From the NCBI GenBank assembly GCA_035294725.1, contig DATGKK010000121.1, positions 1-37,734 on the forward strand: a stretch of 37,734 nt of DNA, read 5' to 3'. The stretch is from DATGKK01 sp035294725 (GTDB lineage Bacteria > Actinomycetota > Acidimicrobiia > Acidimicrobiales > Bog-793). A program made the position numbers and the translations under genes. The notes under the pieces were generated by a model, which was given only the letters and a program-made list of their open reading frames with translations, ran no database searches and was not told the origin of the DNA. This document shows positions 16,640 through 24,843 of the stretch, piece after piece. Positions within the stretch are counted from its first letter, which is position 1; every line of letters starts with the position of its first letter.

Positions 16640-17274
16640 TGCTCCTCCTTCCCTGCGGCGCCCGGGGTGCTCGCGACCCGGGCCCGGCGCCGCTTCTTTC
16701 TCGCAAGGTGGTCGTAGGCGAGGTCCGCCACGTCGTCGACGAGCCGGGCCCACCGCCGCCCGCCCGGGTCGTTCGAGATCTGTTGGTCGACGAGCCCGAT
16801 GCTGAGTGCCGTCAGCAGGTCCTCGTCCGAGGAGTCGCTGAGAAGACCGATCCTCGCGAGCTCCTCGCGAAAGCGCTCCAGCACGGCGACGGCCTTCGCG
16901 TAGGAGGCGGGCGAGGGGGTAAAGCCGGGGATGGTGCGCTGGAAGAGGAGCTGGTAGCGGACAGGGTCCTCGGTGCAGAAGTCGAACGTGACCCAAAAGC
17001 CGGCCCGCAGCCGCTCCCGCGGCGAGCGGGGCAGCGTCGCCGCTCGCCGTTCGATGAAGGCGAGGAGCTCCTCGTTCCCCTGCGAGAACATGGCGTCGTA
17101 GATCTCGTTCTTCGAGGCGAAGTACGAGTAGAGCGAGGGCACCCGCATCCCGACCCGGGCGGCGACGTCCGAGAGGGCGAGCGCGGCGAGGCCCTTCTCT
17201 CGCGCCACCGCCCAGGCGGCCTGCACGATCTCCTCCTTCGTGGCATCGTGCCGCCGGGTTCGCCGATCACTCAT
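16636..17274 (-). CDS. TetR-family transcriptional regulator
   Basis: A 212-aa TetR protein. The HTH is EEIVQAAWAVAREKGLAALALSDVAARVGMRVPSLYSYFASKNEIYDAMF (quoted as two overlapping parts: AAWAVAREKGLAALALSDVA and GMRVPSLYSYFASKNE). The C-terminal domain has the TetR_C pattern with FCTEDPVRYQLLFQRTIPGF. The open frame runs further upstream, but ATG 17274 matches the family length and is preceded by a palindromic operator at 17282-17296. First gene of an operon with the SRPBCC protein (ATGA overlap) and the glycosyltransferase (GTGA overlap), so it is most likely autoregulatory and controls both. Basic RRTRRHD N-terminus; ends with a charged KKRRRARV tail. Confidence 0.85.
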   Translation of the reverse strand: MSDRRTRRHDATKEEIVQAAWAVAREKGLAALALSDVAARVGMRVPSLYSYFASKNEIYDAMFSQGNEELLAFIERRAATLPRSPRERLRAGFWVTFDFCTEDPVRYQLLFQRTIPGFTPSPASYAKAVAVLERFREELARIGLLSDSSDEDLLTALSIGLVDQQISNDPGGRRWARLVDDVADLAYDHLARKKRRRARVASTPGAAGKEEQ

Positions 17275-17281
17275 CGGTTTA

Positions 17282-17296
17282 CCTAATGTCACTAGG
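17282..17296. promoter_or_regulatory. TetR operator CCTAATG-T-CACTAGG
   Basis: A 15-bp palindrome with 7-bp arms (6 of 7 positions complementary) centred 15 nt upstream of the TetR start at 17274. It lies between the start codon and a minus-strand -10-like TATCCT, the usual place for an autorepressor site. No second copy was noticed in the window. Confidence 0.5.
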
Positions 17297-17578
17297 ATAT
17301 CTGTAGAGCATTCGGTAACCGCCGTCAAGGGCGGACTCGCTCGCACGAGCCGGAGGGTTCGCGCCGGCCTCCGGCCGGCCGGGCGCGGCCAGCCCTGCCT
17401 CTTCCCGCCGCCCGGCAGCGGTGGTAGAAACGGCGCAGGAGACGAGCCGTGCGCACGACCGCCTCCGCCGAGCACGGGAGCGCCAGCCTATGAGAGGGCA
17501 CGACGTGGCCCCCCGGGCCGGCGACCGGGAGCAAGGTTGCAGACCACGTGGCGAGACGACCCGGTGGGAGCTCTCGAC

Positions 17579-18097
17579 GTGCCGCCACCCGGCCGGTGCC
17601 GGTTCGAGGTCTCGCCGCCCCGGCACTTCCTCTTCCCGGCGCTCGTGCTCCTGCTCGCCGAGTCGCCGCGCCACGGCTACCTTCTCGTCGACGCCCTGGC
17701 CGGGCTCGGCCTCGGCCGAGTCGACCGCCCGAGCGTCTACCGTGCTCTCGCCGAGCTCGAGCACGACGGCTTGGTGAGCTCCCACGCTGAGACGCCGATC
17801 GCCGGGTCGACCCGGCGGGTCTACGCGGTCACGCGGCAGGGGGAGCGCGCGCTCGAGGCGTGGATGTCGATCGTCGCTGCGGAGCGCAACTGCCTGGAGC
17901 TCGTCCTCGAGCGCTACTGGTACTGCAAAGCCCGGCGCTGGAGCGCGCTCGACCAGATCGGGGGCGACGACGAGAGCGGTGCCGTCTCTGAGCCGCCGTC
18001 CACCGTCGACGCGACGGCTCTTCGACCGGGCTCGAGCGGCGGCCATGCGCGAGCAGGCCGGCTCAGTCGCTTCCAGGTGAGCAGCGAGCTCGCGCCT
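17579..18097 (+). CDS. PadR-family regulator, probably the first half of a frameshifted PadR-YceI gene
   Basis: PadR-type winged helix: RHFLFPALVLLLAESPRHGY, then DRPSVYRALAELEHDGLVSS and RRVYAVTRQGERALEAWM, followed by a C-terminal helix ending near RYWYCKARRW. The frame does not stop after the PadR domain: it continues through a linker to FQVSSEL (18071-18091), which is what the first strand of the next YceI domain should look like, and then loses homology. Skipping one base near 18092 joins this frame to LVIEVRSSLGPVAF of the downstream gene. So either a 1-nt insertion broke a fusion gene, the sequence has an error, or the domains are separate and the open frame is coincidence. GTG 17579 is the preferred start (GGGAG upstream); GTG 17564 is possible. 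The end given is the proposed shift point. Confidence 0.6.
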
Positions 18098-18098
18098 C

Positions 18099-18620
18099 GT
18101 GATCGAGGTCCGCTCCAGCCTCGGCCCGGTCGCGTTCAGCACCGACGGTCTGTCGGGCTGGCTGGAGGTGTGCCTTCGCGACGGGCTCGTGACGCGAGAG
18201 GCGACGCCGCTCGCCCACCTCGAGGTGCGGGTCAACGACCTGCGCTCGGGGAACTCGATGTTCGACCGGGAGCTGCTGCGCCGAGCGGACGCGCGGCGGT
18301 TCCCGCTCGTCGTCGCCGAGTTGGGCTCCCTCGAGCACATGGGAGAGGGCAACTGCTACCGGGTCTGGGGCGACGTGTCGTTCCACGGCGCCGTCTCCCG
18401 CCTCGAGGGCGTGATCACCGCCACGGTCACCGACCCGCCGGTTGGCCAACGGCCCTCGCGGGCACGGGCGCGCTCGATCATCGTGACCGGCGAGCAGATG
18501 ATGGACGTCCGGGACTTCGAGCTGTCGGTCCCGGCGATGCCGATGTTCAAGATCTACCCCGACGTGCGCGTCCGCCTCCACCTCGAGGCGGACGAGGTGG
18601 AGGGCACCCGTTCAGGCTGA
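18099..18620 (+). CDS. YceI-like domain protein (second half of the split gene)
   Basis: A 173-aa YceI-like lipocalin-fold domain that normally binds polyprenyl or other isoprenoid chains. Pattern: IEVRSSLGPVAFSTDGLSGW, HLEVRVNDLRSGNSMFDREL with ADARRFPLVV, FHGAVSRLEG and SIIVTGEQMMDVRDFEL, ending in KIYPDVRVRLHLEAD. No signal peptide, unlike periplasmic YceI, so it would be cytoplasmic. GTG 18099 has no ribosome site and lies 18 nt after an in-frame TGA (18078), and the first strand of the barrel is missing from this frame but present in the PadR frame. Fused to PadR it would make a sensor domain for a lipid-responsive repressor. Confidence 0.65.
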   Translation: MIEVRSSLGPVAFSTDGLSGWLEVCLRDGLVTREATPLAHLEVRVNDLRSGNSMFDRELLRRADARRFPLVVAELGSLEHMGEGNCYRVWGDVSFHGAVSRLEGVITATVTDPPVGQRPSRARARSIIVTGEQMMDVRDFELSVPAMPMFKIYPDVRVRLHLEADEVEGTRSG

Positions 18621-18653
18621 GGCGACCCCGCTCGGGACGGCAGGTGCCGGCGG

Positions 18654-19781
18654 TCAGGCGGAGCGGCCGAGCGCCACGGCGGCCTCGCGGTGGAGGCGGC
18701 CGAGGTTGTAGTACGCCGCGCAGGCGCCCTCCGAGGAGACCATGCAGGTGCCGATCGGCGTCTCGGGGGTGCAGGCCGTGCCGAACACCTTGCACTCCCA
18801 CGGCTTGATGACGCCCTTCAGGACCTCTCCGCACTGGCAGGCCTTCGGGTCGGCGACCCGGACCCCAGGGATCGTGAAGGCCACCTCCGCGTCCCAGGGC
18901 GCGAGCTCGGGGCCGAGCCCCCGCCACTCGAAGTGGGGGCGGAGCTCGAACACCTCGGCCATGACCGCGAGCGCCCGCGGGTTGCCCTCGTCCCGGACGC
19001 AGCGGGTGTACTGGTTCTCCACGCAGCAGCGACCCTCGCGCAGCTGGGTGAGCAGCATGGCGACGGCCTCGAGGATGTCCAAGGGCTCGAAGCCGGCCGT
19101 CACGAGCGGTTTGCCGTACTTCTCCGGCACGAAGCGGTAGGGGCCGTTGCCCACGACGGTCGAGACGTGACCGGGGCCGAGGAAGCCGTCGAGGCGGAGG
19201 TCGGGCGAGTCGAGGATCGCCTTGATGGGCGGGACGATCGTGACGTGGTTGCAAAAGACGGTGAAGTTCCTCACGCCCTCGGCGCGGGCTCTGAGCAGGG
19301 TGACGGCGGTGGAGGGCGCCGTGGTCTCGAAGCCGACGGCGAAGAAGACGATGCGCCGGTCGGGGTTCTCCTTTGCGATGCGGAGCGCGTCGAGGGGAGA
19401 GTAGACGGACCTGACGTCGGCACCCAGGGCCTTCGTCTGGAGGAGGTTCCCCCGGCTGCCCGGCACCCGCATCATGTCCCCGAACGAGGTGAAGATGACC
19501 CCCGGCTCGGCGGCGATGGCGATGGCGTCGTCGACGCGGCCCATCGGGATGACGCAGACCGGGCAGCCAGGGCTGTGCACGAGCTCGACGGACTCCGGAA
19601 GGGCGTGCTCGATGCCGTGCCGGTAGATGGTGTGCGTGTGACCGCCGCACACCTCAATGAACTTGAAGTGCCCACATGGGACGATGCCACGCCCTTCGGC
19701 ACTGAGGGACGCCCTCGCTGAAGGCGATCTCCTCAGCGCTGAGGCCGGACCGGCCGTTGTCGGCCTCGGCGCAGGCTTCAC
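18654..19781 (-). CDS. hypD: Hydrogenase maturation protein HypD, N-terminus uncertain
   Basis: HypD works with HypC to carry and hand on the Fe(CN)2CO unit during [NiFe]-hydrogenase assembly in the cytoplasm. Nearly the whole protein is clear: IEVCGGHTHTIYRHGIEHAL, SPGCPVCVIPMGRVDD, TSFGDMMRVPGSRGNLL, VYSPLDALRIAKENPDR, FFAVGFETTAPST, NHVTIVPPI, FLGPGHVSTVVG, VTAGFEPLDILEAV, and the C-terminal Cys cluster ACQCGEVLKG / CKVFGTACTPETPIG / MVSSEGACAAYY for the [4Fe-4S] site. Upstream of KFIEVCGG, where HypD normally has a 35-40-residue helical leader starting like M-x-YVDEFRD, the frame gives only a Pro/Arg/Ser-rich stretch; GTG 19781 is the only plausible start. No other hyp or hydrogenase gene is in the window. 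Possibly a truncated relic. Confidence 0.8.
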   Translation of the reverse strand: MKPAPRPTTAGPASALRRSPSARASLSAEGRGIVPCGHFKFIEVCGGHTHTIYRHGIEHALPESVELVHSPGCPVCVIPMGRVDDAIAIAAEPGVIFTSFGDMMRVPGSRGNLLQTKALGADVRSVYSPLDALRIAKENPDRRIVFFAVGFETTAPSTAVTLLRARAEGVRNFTVFCNHVTIVPPIKAILDSPDLRLDGFLGPGHVSTVVGNGPYRFVPEKYGKPLVTAGFEPLDILEAVAMLLTQLREGRCCVENQYTRCVRDEGNPRALAVMAEVFELRPHFEWRGLGPELAPWDAEVAFTIPGVRVADPKACQCGEVLKGVIKPWECKVFGTACTPETPIGTCMVSSEGACAAYYNLGRLHREAAVALGRSA

Positions 19782-19842
19782 CCGTCGGCGCCGTCCGCGG
19801 CGTTCAGCCGCTCGGGAGCCGCAAGCGAGCGTTGGTGATCGC

Positions 19843-20997
19843 TCAGGCTGCCGCCACGGCCGTCCGTCCGAGAAGCGCCGCCAGGTTGCCGGCGTAGAAG
19901 AGCGCCTTGTCGGCCTCGGAGGTCGCGGTGAGAGTTTCCTCGAACTTTCCGAGCGGGTCACGACCGCCCTCGGGGTGCGGGTAGTCGGTGGAGAACATGA
20001 ACAGCTCTGCGCCGGCCTGCTCGAGCATCCACCCCACCGGCTCGCCGGGGAAGGGCGTGAACTTGAGGTGCCTCCGGACGTAGTCCGAGGGGAGGTCTGC
20101 CAGGCGCCGCAAGGGCTCCTCGGTCCGCCGGAAGGCTCGCTGCCCGTGGTCGAGCTGGTGCAGCCACGAGACCACCCATCCGGCGCCCTGCTCGATGCAG
20201 CCGCCACGAAGGTTCGGGAACCGGTCGAACAAGCCGTCGTAGATGAGGACGCCGAGGAAGAGCTCGGGTGAGTGATGGATGGCGAGGTAGTCCTTGGAGC
20301 GGATGTTCTCGCCACCGCCCAGGTGGTCGGTCACGGGCATGGCGTTGTGGTGGAACGCCGGGTCGAGCAGCCGCCCGCCTCCGCCCACGTGGAGGACGAA
20401 CGGGACGTTGGCCGAGGCCAGGGTGTCCCAGAAGCCGTCGAGGTCGGGGTGGGTCGGCGACCGCTCGCCCGCCGCCGTCGACGGGACCATGATGGCGGCG
20501 CAGCCGGCCTCGATCGCCTCCGTGGCGAGAGCCGTGGCGCGGACGGGGTCGACGAGCGGCACGAAGCCAACGGGCAGGAGTCTCGGGTCTTCGGCGCAGA
20601 AGGCGGCCATGGCGCGGTTCTGTGCCGAGGCCCCGGCGTACAGGCGGTCCTCGTCCCTGCCGGCGAACATGGCAGTGGCGAAGGTGGCGAACACGAGCTG
20701 CGCGTCGAAGCCGAGGAGGTCGAGCACCCGGGCTCGCTCGGCGGGGTCGAACCCGCCCATCGCCCACCAGCCCTTGTCGACGAGCAGCCGATCCTCGGCG
20801 GCGGCGGCCGCCTCCGGATCGCTCCTCCTCGACTCGGCACGGCGCTCTGCCTCCTCGAGCACCTCGCCGAGGGCGTCCATTCCGCTTCGCCGTAGCCGAC
20901 CGGCCTGTGCGGGATCGATGAAGCCGTCGAGGAAGTCCGCCAGCTCCATCACGTGGCTGTCGGCGTCGAGGATCCGGCGCTCACCTGCGTAGGTCAT
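19843..20997 (-). CDS. Amidohydrolase (PF04909) family metal-dependent hydrolase
   Basis: A 384-aa TIM-barrel hydrolase or decarboxylase of the amidohydrolase-2 type. The first metal-binding motif DADSHVMEL (D-x-D-x-H region) is at residues 11-19; others are LHVGGGGRLLD, a region with IHHSPELFLGVLIYDGLFDRFPNL, the family hallmark, and near the C-terminus FSTDYPHPEGG with the catalytic Asp. ATG 20997 follows GAAGGAGG, a strong ribosome site, and discards an upstream extension. Such enzymes act on aromatic acids or xenobiotic rings; substrate unknown. Divergent from a TetR gene with two palindromic operators between them, so probably induced by its substrate. hypD starts 61 nt downstream on the same strand. 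Confidence 0.85.
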   Translation of the reverse strand: MTYAGERRILDADSHVMELADFLDGFIDPAQAGRLRRSGMDALGEVLEEAERRAESRRSDPEAAAAAEDRLLVDKGWWAMGGFDPAERARVLDLLGFDAQLVFATFATAMFAGRDEDRLYAGASAQNRAMAAFCAEDPRLLPVGFVPLVDPVRATALATEAIEAGCAAIMVPSTAAGERSPTHPDLDGFWDTLASANVPFVLHVGGGGRLLDPAFHHNAMPVTDHLGGGENIRSKDYLAIHHSPELFLGVLIYDGLFDRFPNLRGGCIEQGAGWVVSWLHQLDHGQRAFRRTEEPLRRLADLPSDYVRRHLKFTPFPGEPVGWMLEQAGAELFMFSTDYPHPEGGRDPLGKFEETLTATSEADKALFYAGNLAALLGRTAVAAA

Positions 20998-21048
20998 CGC
21001 TCCTCCTTCGCGGCGCCGCCCGATGCGACGGCAACGTGGCGGCGGCAA

Positions 21049-21063
21049 GTGACATCCTGTCAC
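21049..21063. promoter_or_regulatory. TetR operator copy 1, GTGACA-TCC-TGTCAC
   Basis: Perfect inverted repeat, 6-bp arms, 3-bp spacer. The same arms recur at 21074-21088, 25 bp away centre to centre. Lies between the divergent amidohydrolase (start 20997) and TetR (start 21090). Confidence 0.65.
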
Positions 21064-21073
21064 TACGGGTTTG

Positions 21074-21088
21074 GTGACAGTATGTCAC
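21074..21088. promoter_or_regulatory. TetR operator copy 2, GTGACA-GTA-TGTCAC
   Basis: Second perfect GTGACA-N3-TGTCAC palindrome, ending 1 nt before the TetR ATG. Repressor binding here would sit directly on the TetR transcription start, while copy 1 would cover the amidohydrolase promoter. Confidence 0.65.
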
Positions 21089-21089
21089 C

Positions 21090-21860
21090 ATGACGCGTGG
21101 AGGGCAAGCGGACGGAGGCGGCGGCGTCCGGGCCGAGTCGAGGTCGGCGCGGGTCGAGGCCCGAGACGGCGCAGTGGCCTGCCCGGGTCGCTCCGCCAGC
21201 TCACCGGTGCGAGACCGACGGGGCCGGCTCGCCGGTGCCGATCGGCGCGAGGCGCTCCTCGACACGGCCGCCGCGATCGTCGCAGCAGGCGACCTGAACG
21301 CCGTCTCCATGGAGTCGGTCGCTGAGCGCCTCGGGATCAGCAGGGCACTCGTCTACAAGCACTTCGCCAACCGGCACGACCTCCTCGCCGCGCTCTACGA
21401 GCGCGAGTCGTCGCTGCTGCATGCCCAGCTCTCGGCCGCGGTGCTCGAAGCCGGCACGCTCGCCGAGATGTTCCGGGTCCTCGTGAGAGGCGCGCTCGCC
21501 GCCCAGGCCTCCCGTGGGGCGACGTTCGCGGCGCTCGCAAGCTCGGGCGCCCGGCGCGCGCAGCGCGATCGCCAACGCCGGCGTGACGCCGAGACGGTCA
21601 GGCACTTCGCCCGCCAGGCGATCGTCGAGCTCGGGCTCGACAAGGCGACAGCGACGACGGGCGTAGCGCTCGCCCTGGGCTCCCTCGCGACGGTGCTGGC
21701 CCGCTGGCGGCTCCGCCCGACTGCTGAGCACGCCGCGCTGTGCGAGGAGGCCTTCGTGGCCATGGCCATCGGAGGCCTCCGGGAGCTCGCGAGGCGCGCA
21801 GGCACGACGCCGGCGGCGGGCGGGCCGCCTTCCGGAAGGTTGCAACGATGCATCCGGTAG
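21090..21860 (+). CDS. TetR-family transcriptional regulator
   Basis: A TetR protein of up to 256 aa. The HTH lies unusually far in (about residues 50-97): LLDTAAAIVAAGDLNAVSME, then VAERLGISRALVYKHFANRH and DLLAALYERE. The preceding 45 residues are low complexity, so translation could instead begin at GTG 21207 (residue 40); no clear ribosome site helps decide. ATG 21090 directly follows the second GTGACA-N3-TGTCAC operator, compatible with a leaderless message. The C-terminal domain is Ala/Leu-rich with a RARRAGTTP-like tail. Divergent from the amidohydrolase, which it probably represses together with itself. The jet genes begin about 120 nt downstream on the same strand; whether read-through reaches them is unknown. 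Confidence 0.8.
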   Translation: MTRGGQADGGGGVRAESRSARVEARDGAVACPGRSASSPVRDRRGRLAGADRREALLDTAAAIVAAGDLNAVSMESVAERLGISRALVYKHFANRHDLLAALYERESSLLHAQLSAAVLEAGTLAEMFRVLVRGALAAQASRGATFAALASSGARRAQRDRQRRRDAETVRHFARQAIVELGLDKATATTGVALALGSLATVLARWRLRPTAEHAALCEEAFVAMAIGGLRELARRAGTTPAAGGPPSGRLQRCIR

Positions 21861-21968
21861 CGGCCGCAGCGTCGCCCCGCGGCAGGGAGCCGCGTCCGGG
21901 GCTGTAGATCGTCCCTCGGGCTCGATGGCGCCGTAGTTACATCTATGGAACTCGTCACACCCGACGCG

Positions 21969-21980
21969 TACAGTTCCGGC
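21969..21980 (+). promoter_or_regulatory. Candidate leaderless jet promoter
   Basis: TACAGT (21969-21974) is a TANNNT -10 placed exactly 6 nt before GTG 21981, the same geometry as at the SDR, CcdA-like and first VapB starts. The -35 region is weak. This supports GTG 21981 rather than ATG 21945 as the JetA start. Confidence 0.4.
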
Positions 21981-23543
21981 GTGGCGCAGCCCAGGCCGTG
22001 GCGCTCGATCGACTCTGAGCTGTTCCGGTTCACGACCACCGAGACGAGCTCGCTCTACGTCGCGATCATGGCGGCCTTCGAGGAGTCCGCGGTGCTGGCG
22101 CCCGCCCTCAACATCGACCAGGTGCGAGCCGCCGTTGCCCGGGCCGGCTGGGACGAGCCGGCAGACGACGACACGTTGCAGCGGGCGCTCGCCGCCTTGA
22201 CCGGGTGGCGGCTCCTCGAAGCCACCCAGGACCACGGGGCTCGCTTCTCGACGCCGGAGGAGTTCGAGCGCAAGAACCTCCGGTGGGCGCTCACCCCGAG
22301 GGGCGAAGCGGCCGTTGCCGGCGTGCTACGGACTGTCGACGCCCTGCGCCACGCCGTCGGGTTGCAGACGGCCGTGCTCGACGCGATGGGCGACAGCCTC
22401 GCCGCGCTCGCGGAGCTTTCCGCACAACCGCGGGGACAGGACGTTGACGCGAAGATCCACCTGCAGCTGGCCCAGCTCGAGCAGAGTCTCGAGAGCCTCG
22501 TGGTCAGCGTCCGGCAGTTCAATGGTCACCTGCAGCGGCTGCTGCGGGAGGACGGCACCGACGACGACGTCTTTGCCGACGTGAAGCGACGTACCGTGAC
22601 CTACCTCGAGGAGTACGTGCACGGGGTCGAACGACCCCACCGCCGTCTCGCGGCCGGCATCGAGCGCCTCGAGTCGGCCGGGCTCGCCACCCTGTTCGAC
22701 CGGGCGCTCACCGGCGCGAACCTTGCCCCGGTGGCCGGGGGGGATCCGAACCCCGCGTGGCTCGCCGAACGGGCTCGCCGCTGGCGAGCGTTACGAGCCT
22801 GGTTCGCGCCGGAGGACGCGTCGGCCCCGCTCGTGGTCGGGCTCCTTGAGACCGCCCGCACTGCGATCATCGAGCTGCTGCGGGTTCTCGAGCGGCGTTG
22901 GGACAGTCGCCGGCGTTCGGCCTCCATCGCCCACGACTTCCGCGCCCTCGCTCGTTGGTTTGCCGCGGCGCCGGGAGAGGACGACGCCCACCGACTGTTC
23001 GCCGCGGCGTTCGGGCTGTGGCCGGCACGTCATGCGCATCTGCCGAGCCTGGACGGCCAGGAGCGGGCGGTTTCGACCGCGTGGGTCGATTCCGAGCCGG
23101 TGGAGGTGGCGCCGGCGCTGAGGACAACGGGCACGCTCACCAACCGGGGGCACCCGCGCGCCGTCGGGGACCCCGCTCTCATCAGGGCAGCTCGGCAGCG
23201 GGCCCAAGCCGAGCAGCTAGCTGCCGATGACGCCGTCCGTGCGTCGCTCGTAACGGACGGTGCGGTGCCGCTCTCGTGTTTCAGCCGGCTCGATCCGGTC
23301 GCCTTCGCCGAGCTGCTGGAGCTGATTGCTGCTGGGCTGCAGGCCCCGCTCGACGGGGACGGCGCCCGGCGAGCCTTGTCCGCCGACGGGCGAGTTGAGG
23401 TGGTGCTGCGCGCCCCCGTCGACGGGCGGATCGCCGAGCTCGAGACCGAGCGTGGCGTGCTGCGGGGCCCCGACCTTCTGCTCTCGATCGCCCTCGCCGA
23501 CGAGCGGGGAGCCCTCTGCCTCACGAGGAGCGTCGGTGCCTGA
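21981..23543 (+). CDS. jetA: Wadjet subunit JetA (DUF2397, kleisin-like)
   Basis: A 520-aa DUF2397 (TIGR02677) protein, the kleisin-like subunit of the type I Wadjet SMC complex that recognises and cleaves small circular DNA. The N-terminus WRSIDSELFRFTTTETSSLYVAIM and the winged-helix-like segment WRLLEATQDHGARFSTPEEF match the family; a long helical middle (HLQLAQLEQSLESLVVSVRQF) follows, and the C-terminal winged helix ends with LSIALADERGALCL. ATG 21945 would add 12 residues (MELVTPDAYSSG) outside the family pattern. The 3' end overlaps jetB by 8 nt. First gene of the operon. Confidence 0.85.
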   Translation: MAQPRPWRSIDSELFRFTTTETSSLYVAIMAAFEESAVLAPALNIDQVRAAVARAGWDEPADDDTLQRALAALTGWRLLEATQDHGARFSTPEEFERKNLRWALTPRGEAAVAGVLRTVDALRHAVGLQTAVLDAMGDSLAALAELSAQPRGQDVDAKIHLQLAQLEQSLESLVVSVRQFNGHLQRLLREDGTDDDVFADVKRRTVTYLEEYVHGVERPHRRLAAGIERLESAGLATLFDRALTGANLAPVAGGDPNPAWLAERARRWRALRAWFAPEDASAPLVVGLLETARTAIIELLRVLERRWDSRRRSASIAHDFRALARWFAAAPGEDDAHRLFAAAFGLWPARHAHLPSLDGQERAVSTAWVDSEPVEVAPALRTTGTLTNRGHPRAVGDPALIRAARQRAQAEQLAADDAVRASLVTDGAVPLSCFSRLDPVAFAELLELIAAGLQAPLDGDGARRALSADGRVEVVLRAPVDGRIAELETERGVLRGPDLLLSIALADERGALCLTRSVGA

Positions 23544-24843
23544 CTCGGCGACAGGATGGCTCGCCGCCGACGAGGCCCTGCCCGGCGCTGCTCCGCTCGC
23601 ACGCTCGGCCCCCCGGCTCCAGGAGCACCTCGAGGCCGAGCGGAGCGAGGCCGTGCGCTGGCTCCTCGCAAAGCCGCTCCTCGACGGCGCCCGGGACCCT
23701 GACGCGTTCCGTCTCGTGGTCCGGCACGCCACCTGGTTGACGGAGTACTTCGAGCAGGCCGGTGGCTGGGCGCTCGCCGTCGACGCCACTTCGGGCTTCG
23801 CCCGGTTGTGGAAGCGCCCCGCTGTGGTCGATGCGACTCGGCCCCTGCGGCGGACCCGAGGAGATCGGCTCCCGTTTGATCGCCGTCGCTACCAGCTGCT
23901 CTGCCTGGTCTGCGCCGAGCTGGTCCGACACCCGGTCACCACGATCGGCATGCTGGCCGGTGCCGTCACGCCGGACGCAGGCCTCGACACCAGCCGCCAA
24001 GCCGAACGGTCGGCGTTCGTCGACGCGCTGCGTGCCCTCATAGGTTGGGGAGCGCTCGAGGTCTCGGCCGGGGAGCTCGACGCCTATGTGGGCAGCGATG
24101 GCGCGAACGCTCTCCTCGCCGCGGACCTAACCCGGCTCCACCGGTTGCTCGTCCCGACCGCCGCCCCGAGCTCGGTTCCCGCCGCTCTCTCGGTGGGCGA
24201 GGCGATCGACCAGCTCTTGCACGAGCCACGATACGGCACCGAGGTCGGCGAGGCGCCGGCCCCCGAGACGGGAGAGGAGGCGCGCAATCGCTGGGCTCGC
24301 CACCGCCTGGGACGGCGTCTGCTCGACGACCCGGTCGTCTACCTCGAGGACCTGAGCGAGGCCGAGATCGCCTACCTCTCGAGCATCAGCGGCCGGCGGT
24401 GGCTGCGAGAGCGTGCTGCTCTGGCAGGGCTCGAGATGGAGGAACGGGCCGAGGGCTTCCTTGCCGTCGACCCCGACGCGATCGCGACCGACGAGAGGTT
24501 CCCGGCCCCGGCGGGCAACGTCCACCAGTTGGCTCTCCTGCTCGCCGACCGGCTCGTCGCCGTCGATCCAACCGGTGCGCGCCGTCTCGTCCACCTGAGC
24601 GCGGCCGATCTCGAGGCAGCCGTCCAGGACGTGCTCGATCGGTTCCCCGGCTGGGCACGCGGGCAGCGCGAAGAGGGTGGTCCTGAGCGCCTGGCACGGC
24701 AGGCCGGAGACCTGCTCGTCGCCTTCGGTCTCGCGCGCCGGGACGGCGCCGGAGGCATCGAGGCCCGCCCGGCGCTCGCTCGCTACCGCACCGCTCCTGC
24801 CGTCGTCTCCGGCGCGACCACGCTCTTCGAGGCCGATCTGTGA
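23536..24843 (+). CDS. jetB: Wadjet subunit JetB (DUF2398, KITE-like)
   Basis: A 435-aa DUF2398 (TIGR02678) protein, the KITE-like partner that binds the kleisin and the SMC in Wadjet. Family features: an N-terminal VRWLLAKPLLDGARDPDAF with VRHATWLTEYFEQAGGW, a central RFDRRRYQLLCLVCAELVRHP-like segment (seen as PFDRRRYQLLCLVCAEL), and RRLLDDPVVYLEDLSEAEIA with a C-terminal winged helix. GTG 23536 is chosen: GAGGAG lies 6 nt upstream. It overlaps jetA by 8 nt and jetC by 4 nt (GTGA), so the three subunits are translated in a coupled manner, fitting fixed stoichiometry. Confidence 0.88.
   Translation: MPDSATGWLAADEALPGAAPLARSAPRLQEHLEAERSEAVRWLLAKPLLDGARDPDAFRLVVRHATWLTEYFEQAGGWALAVDATSGFARLWKRPAVVDATRPLRRTRGDRLPFDRRRYQLLCLVCAELVRHPVTTIGMLAGAVTPDAGLDTSRQAERSAFVDALRALIGWGALEVSAGELDAYVGSDGANALLAADLTRLHRLLVPTAAPSSVPAALSVGEAIDQLLHEPRYGTEVGEAPAPETGEEARNRWARHRLGRRLLDDPVVYLEDLSEAEIAYLSSISGRRWLRERAALAGLEMEERAEGFLAVDPDAIATDERFPAPAGNVHQLALLLADRLVAVDPTGARRLVHLSAADLEAAVQDVLDRFPGWARGQREEGGPERLARQAGDLLVAFGLARRDGAGGIEARPALARYRTAPAVVSGATTLFEADL

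Noticed and set aside
19672..20271. Plus-strand reading starting near MNLKCPHGTMPRPSALRDAL as a real gene upstream of hypD
   Set aside because: It runs antisense into hypD and the amidohydrolase; no ribosome site and no family recognised.
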